From an uncultured Blautia sp. (GTDB lineage Bacteria; Bacillota; Clostridia; Lachnospirales; Lachnospiraceae), in contig USPF01000030.1 in assembly GCA_900556555.1 (NCBI GenBank), positions 1 through 28,072 of the forward strand: a DNA stretch of 28,072 nucleotides, written 5' to 3'. Made by a program: the position numbers and the translations under genes. Within the stretch, counting starts at the first letter, position 1, and every line of letters begins with the position of its first letter. Below the pieces are notes generated by a model. The model was not told the origin of the DNA and did no database searches. It was given only the letters and a program-made list of their open reading frames with translations. Below, one piece after another: positions 25,544-28,072 of this stretch.

Positions 25544-25572
25544 TGGAAAGTGAAAGGATATCATGCTATACT
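25544..25572 (+). promoter_or_regulatory. Promoter of the regulator gene
   Basis: TGGAAA (25544-25549), 17 bases, then TGCTATACT (TATACT at 25567-25572) with a TGn extended -10. Predicted start near 25579, about 40 bases before the regulator ATG. Confidence 0.6.
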
Positions 25573-25619
25573 GAGAGCCGAAAAACAGGTAAGTACTGTA
25601 ATTGAGGAGAGATTTACAA

Positions 25620-26534
25620 ATGCAAAACTTTTTTTTGGGTGATTATATCCGTCAGAGACGATTAGAATTAGGATTAACACAGGAACAGGTTTGTGAGGGG
25701 ATTTGTGAGCCGATTACTCTTTCACGTATAGAGAATGGAAAGCAGACGCCAAGCAGAGTGAGGATCAATGCTATTTTACAAAGACTGGATTTACCTGATG
25801 ACCGTTACTATGCTCTTTTGACAAAAAATGAGTTGGAAATAGAGGCGTTAGAAAAAGAAATTGTGGCTTGCAATGTAACAGGACGTGTGGAGGAAGGCTT
25901 TGAAAAATTAGAAAAACTGGAAGTTTTGGCAGAAGGGGAACCATTGATTCAGCAGTTTGTTATACGTTCCAGGCTGTTGCTGGAACAAGTGGAGAAACGC
26001 TATACAGAACAGGAAGAAATCGAGATTCTGACACAGGCAATCCGTTTGACGGTTCCTGATTTTAATACAGAAGAGATAGAGAAAAAACTTTATACCAGAG
26101 ATGAAATAAAAATTATTAATCAGATTGCCAATGCGTATTCTTGTGCAGGAAATCAAAAAAAAGCGGCTGATATTTTCTATCAACTGCTCAAATATATTCG
26201 GAAACATAAAAGGGAGGCCATTACAACCATAGGTGTGTTTCCTATGATTTTGCATAATTATGCAAGAGTTCTTGACTTAGCTGGAAGGTATGAAGAGGGT
26301 GGACAGTATGCTCTTGAAGGAAAAGATGTATGCATTAAATATGGACATTACCAATATCTACCAGGATGTATAGAGATTTATGGGGAATGTTGTTACTTCC
26401 TTGGGAGGATAGAGGAAAGTAGAAAAGCATACCGGCAGGCTTATTATATTTGTGAGGCAATTGGCGAACAAAGAAATCTACAAGTTACTGCTGAAGAGGC
26501 AAAAAAATATTTGAATATGGAATTTGGGGATTAA
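25620..26534 (+). CDS. Rgg/PlcR-like (RRNPP-type) peptide-responsive transcriptional regulator
   Basis: 304 residues: an N-terminal XRE-type helix-turn-helix (about residues 6-55, LGDYIRQRRLELGLTQEQV...PITLSRIENGKQTPS) followed by an all-helical region of about 240 residues with TPR-like repeats, for example NQIANAYSCAGNQKKAADIFYQLL and EIYGECCYFLGRIEESRKAYRQAY. This is the layout of RRNPP regulators, which bind a re-imported peptide pheromone through their TPR domain. I start at ATG 25620; GAGGAG lies about 8 bases upstream, and the longer reading begins at the TTG in that site. The stop overlaps the stop of a convergent secreted-peptide gene by 4 bases. The only plus-strand gene in the right half of the window. 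Confidence 0.85.
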   Translation: MQNFFLGDYIRQRRLELGLTQEQVCEGICEPITLSRIENGKQTPSRVRINAILQRLDLPDDRYYALLTKNELEIEALEKEIVACNVTGRVEEGFEKLEKLEVLAEGEPLIQQFVIRSRLLLEQVEKRYTEQEEIEILTQAIRLTVPDFNTEEIEKKLYTRDEIKIINQIANAYSCAGNQKKAADIFYQLLKYIRKHKREAITTIGVFPMILHNYARVLDLAGRYEEGGQYALEGKDVCIKYGHYQYLPGCIEIYGECCYFLGRIEESRKAYRQAYYICEAIGEQRNLQVTAEEAKKYLNMEFGD

Positions 26535-26728
26535 GCAACATCACCTCCTGGAAATACTGCATCTGCTGGCATACTGGGATATTCAGAAGAATCATTGCTT
26601 TGAGTCTCAGCGACAATATAGGATTTGGTATTATGAGCTGTTTTTGTATCAAAACAAGCAGCAGGTGTTACAAGGTTCAGAGTAATGTAAGATGTAGTTG
26701 CAAGAATAAATAATTTTAAAATTTTCAT
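26531..26728 (-). CDS. Secreted peptide precursor, candidate pheromone of the adjacent regulator
   Basis: 65 residues: a basic start (MKILK), a hydrophobic signal-like segment (about residues 5-24, ending VTPAAC) and a polar tail ending SMPADAVFPGGDVA. Small secreted precursors whose C-terminal few residues are released and re-imported are the usual partners of RRNPP regulators, and this one lies tail to tail with such a regulator (stop codons overlap in TTAA 26531-26534). Start ATG 26728 has AAAGG 9 bases upstream; an upstream TTG is inside the site. The Cys at the end of the hydrophobic segment could instead mark a lipobox-like or signal peptidase site. The active peptide is likely within the last 10-15 residues, by analogy only. 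Confidence 0.75.
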   Translation of the reverse strand: MKILKLFILATTSYITLNLVTPAACFDTKTAHNTKSYIVAETQSNDSSEYPSMPADAVFPGGDVA

Positions 26729-26743
26729 GATGTTCAACCTTTC

Positions 26744-26765
26744 TTTTGTGATGATTTTGTGATGA
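26744..26765 (-). repeat. Tandem 11-base repeat in the pheromone gene leader
   Basis: TCATCACAAAA occurs twice in direct tandem on the minus strand (26755-26765 and 26744-26754), at the very start of the predicted transcript and just before the ribosome binding site. Confidence 0.5.
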
Positions 26766-26769
26766 GTTA

Positions 26770-26775
26770 ATTATA
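26770..26775 (-). promoter_or_regulatory. -10 element of the pheromone gene
   Basis: A consensus TATAAT lies on the minus strand about 42 bases before the ATG. At the -35 position (about 26793-26798) there is no match to TTGACA; instead the operator-like block at 26797-26838 begins there. Good -10, no -35 and an adjacent operator is the usual look of an activator-dependent promoter. Confidence 0.55.
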
Positions 26776-26796
26776 TAGCAAAAGAAGTAGGGCGTA

Positions 26797-26838
26797 CATA
26801 TCGTATGGTGTTTGGAATAAATAACATGGAACGATAAG
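26797..26838. promoter_or_regulatory. Operator-like site 2, upstream of the pheromone gene
   Basis: The right half AACATGGAACGATAAG (26823-26838) matches AACATGAAACGACAAG of site 1 at 14 of 16 positions; the left end CATATCG is identical, and the whole 42-base block aligns without gaps at 34 positions. The left arm is less symmetric here than in site 1. It borders the -35 region of the pheromone promoter, so the same regulator probably binds both. Confidence 0.68.
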
Positions 26839-26870
26839 TAGATTATTTTCACAATTATACTCAGGCATAG

Positions 26871-26918
26871 CAGAAACACACAATTGTTGGTAATCATGCC
26901 AGCAATTGTGTGTTTCTG
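26871..26918. repeat. Long near-perfect hairpin after the Walker A-less ABC gene
   Basis: A 20-base arm (26871-26890) and its complement (26899-26918) differ at one position only (a possible G-U pair) and flank an 8-base loop. It starts 1 base after the stop codon of the ABC gene at 26920. Neither side has a T-run, so it may protect the 3' end of the mRNA or act in factor-dependent termination rather than as an intrinsic terminator. Confidence 0.75.
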
Positions 26919-26919
26919 T

Positions 26920-28072
26920 CTAAGAAGTAAACAAAATTTCCCTGGTCTGAAATTTATCCAGCACTTCATTCTCTTCAAAATAAAGCAGAATATATCCTTT
27001 TCCCACCAGATTAGAGAGAATTCTCCTTGTAGTCTCTGCATCCAGATTCCTAAAAATTTCATCAAACACCAGGACTTTCGACCTAGAAGCCAGTGCCCTT
27101 GCAATTGCCAGACGCTGCTGCTGTCCCACTGACAGCTTTTCTCCATTTACCCCAATTCTGGTTTTTTCATCCCAATTACGAAGCCTGTCCATGGAAATTT
27201 CCGCAAGATTCAAGTATTCTTCTGCCTTGGTTTCTTCATCATACAATGATACATTATGAGAAAGAGTGTCATTAAAAAAAGCAGTCTGCTGATATACAAT
27301 TCCGTATAAATAATTCTCCAAATCCAGCTTTTTTTCAATCTCTTCCATGGTCACTGCTCCCTTGTCTTTCCTGATTCTTACAACCTCTCCGGGCTTTATA
27401 TCCTGGTCTTGTATTTGCAATACGTCGTCTTTATGTGAACCAAAAGGACTTCTGTTTTCCTCATATGTTTCTGTATTCATAAGTGTCTGGGCAATATCTT
27501 TCTCTGTACTGCCAAGCTGCCTGCTTATACGTGCCAGCATCTCTTTGCAGTATTGGACATAGGTATAGACTTCTGAAAACATAGCTACAGACAGGGTTGC
27601 ACTGGAAAAATAGGTTAAGAATAAAGTGATATCGCCAAGTCCCATATGGTTCCTTTGATAAGCAATGGCACCCAGTAATAAAATCAAAACTGTTCCCGCC
27701 TTTTCCAGAATTCCTGGCATCTTCTCCAGGGCAGTCATGCTTACCGTTCTTTTCACATTTTCCCGGGTTGTTTTTGCATTCCAGCCTTGGATTTGAACAT
27801 TTAGGTTCCCTTTTACATCAAAATTTTGAATGGCTGTCCGGTTTACAAAAAGTTCTTTTGCCAAACTTGTATATCCTATTTCTACCGTTCTTTTTTTGCT
27901 CTGGTTTTCCGATAATACGTCTCCGAATTTTCTCAGAAGGCCGGTTCCTATGGCATAAGGAATCAACACAAAAAAGGTAAGGGCAAAATTAATTCTGGCA
28001 AGAATCAAAACCCCCGCAACAGAAAAAATCACCTGGTTCAGCAAATCCAGCTCTGCGGAACACAGGTTTTCC
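26920..28072 (-). CDS. ABC exporter subunit with degenerate ATPase site (5' end outside window)
   Basis: The frame stays open to the right edge, so the N-terminus is missing; 383 residues are visible. About the first 190 cover the later membrane segments, the rest is a nucleotide-binding domain. Where Walker A should be, the chain reads GEVVRIRKDKGAVTMEE, without GxxGxGKS, and the stretch to the Q-loop (VYQQTAFFNDTLSHNV) is shortened. The signature LSVGQQQRLAIARA and Walker B VLVFDEIF are intact, but the H-loop His is replaced (LLYFEENE). Such a subunit cannot make its own ATP site but can complete the site of a partner, as in heterodimeric exporters. The canonical exporter at 23284-24921 is the obvious candidate partner. 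A long hairpin follows the stop codon. Confidence 0.85.
   Translation of the reverse strand, partial: ENLCSAELDLLNQVIFSVAGVLILARINFALTFFVLIPYAIGTGLLRKFGDVLSENQSKKRTVEIGYTSLAKELFVNRTAIQNFDVKGNLNVQIQGWNAKTTRENVKRTVSMTALEKMPGILEKAGTVLILLLGAIAYQRNHMGLGDITLFLTYFSSATLSVAMFSEVYTYVQYCKEMLARISRQLGSTEKDIAQTLMNTETYEENRSPFGSHKDDVLQIQDQDIKPGEVVRIRKDKGAVTMEEIEKKLDLENYLYGIVYQQTAFFNDTLSHNVSLYDEETKAEEYLNLAEISMDRLRNWDEKTRIGVNGEKLSVGQQQRLAIARALASRSKVLVFDEIFRNLDAETTRRILSNLVGKGYILLYFEENEVLDKFQTREILFTS

Noticed and set aside
26871..26918. Calling the long hairpin an intrinsic terminator
   Set aside because: No T-run follows on either strand, so it is listed as a structured repeat instead.
1..28072. tRNA, rRNA, CRISPR arrays, transposases, riboswitches
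   Set aside because: Looked for on both strands by eye; no cloverleaf, repeat-spacer pattern, transposase motif or recognisable riboswitch was found.

Overview
The window looks like a chromosomal segment of a low-to-mid GC Bacillota, most likely a Lachnospiraceae-type gut anaerobe. The reasons are AGGAGG-type ribosome binding sites with frequent TTG/GTG starts, a cdaA-cdaR pair, an HPr carrying both His15 and Ser46, a LexA-like box of Gram-positive type before uvrA, and gene content typical of that family. The assignment is inference from style and content, not from a marker gene. Almost every gene is on the minus strand; the exceptions are a partial gene at the left edge and one regulator near 26 kb.

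Left part (1-7.4 kb): after the tail of a plus-strand membrane protein and a two-way terminator comes a minus-strand surface-polysaccharide cluster. In transcription order it holds an ABC-2 permease and its ATPase (Wzm/Wzt or TagGH type), a two-span membrane protein of unknown function, and two tandem paralogous double-domain GT2 glycosyltransferases. Upstream of these, in transcription order, sits azlCD (branched-chain amino acid exporter).

Middle (8.5-23.2 kb): housekeeping genes. One run is two conserved membrane proteins of unknown function, cdaA, cdaR (c-di-AMP synthesis and its regulator) and HPr. Another is mreB, recD2 and comFC. Then come uvrA with a probable LexA box, a tandem-CBS protein related in layout to c-di-AMP receptors, and lepA-hemW. 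Extended -10 promoters and hairpin terminators separate these units.

Right part (23.2-28.1 kb): an AT-rich accessory locus that I think is the most interesting part. It holds an Rgg/PlcR-like (RRNPP-type) regulator on the plus strand and, tail to tail with a 4-base overlap, a 65-residue secreted peptide precursor that could be its pheromone. A 42-base operator-like sequence is present once before the regulator and once before the peptide gene (34 of 42 positions identical). The locus also encodes a 23-residue Cys-rich peptide ending WCAGFSCGC, upstream of an ABC exporter and separated from it by a long hairpin. A second, edge-truncated ABC exporter subunit has lost its Walker A motif and H-loop His but keeps its signature motif, as expected for the degenerate half of a heterodimer. 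Together these suggest a quorum-sensing-controlled peptide production and export system. The link between regulator, Cys-rich peptide and transporters is inferred from position; no modification enzyme is visible in the window.
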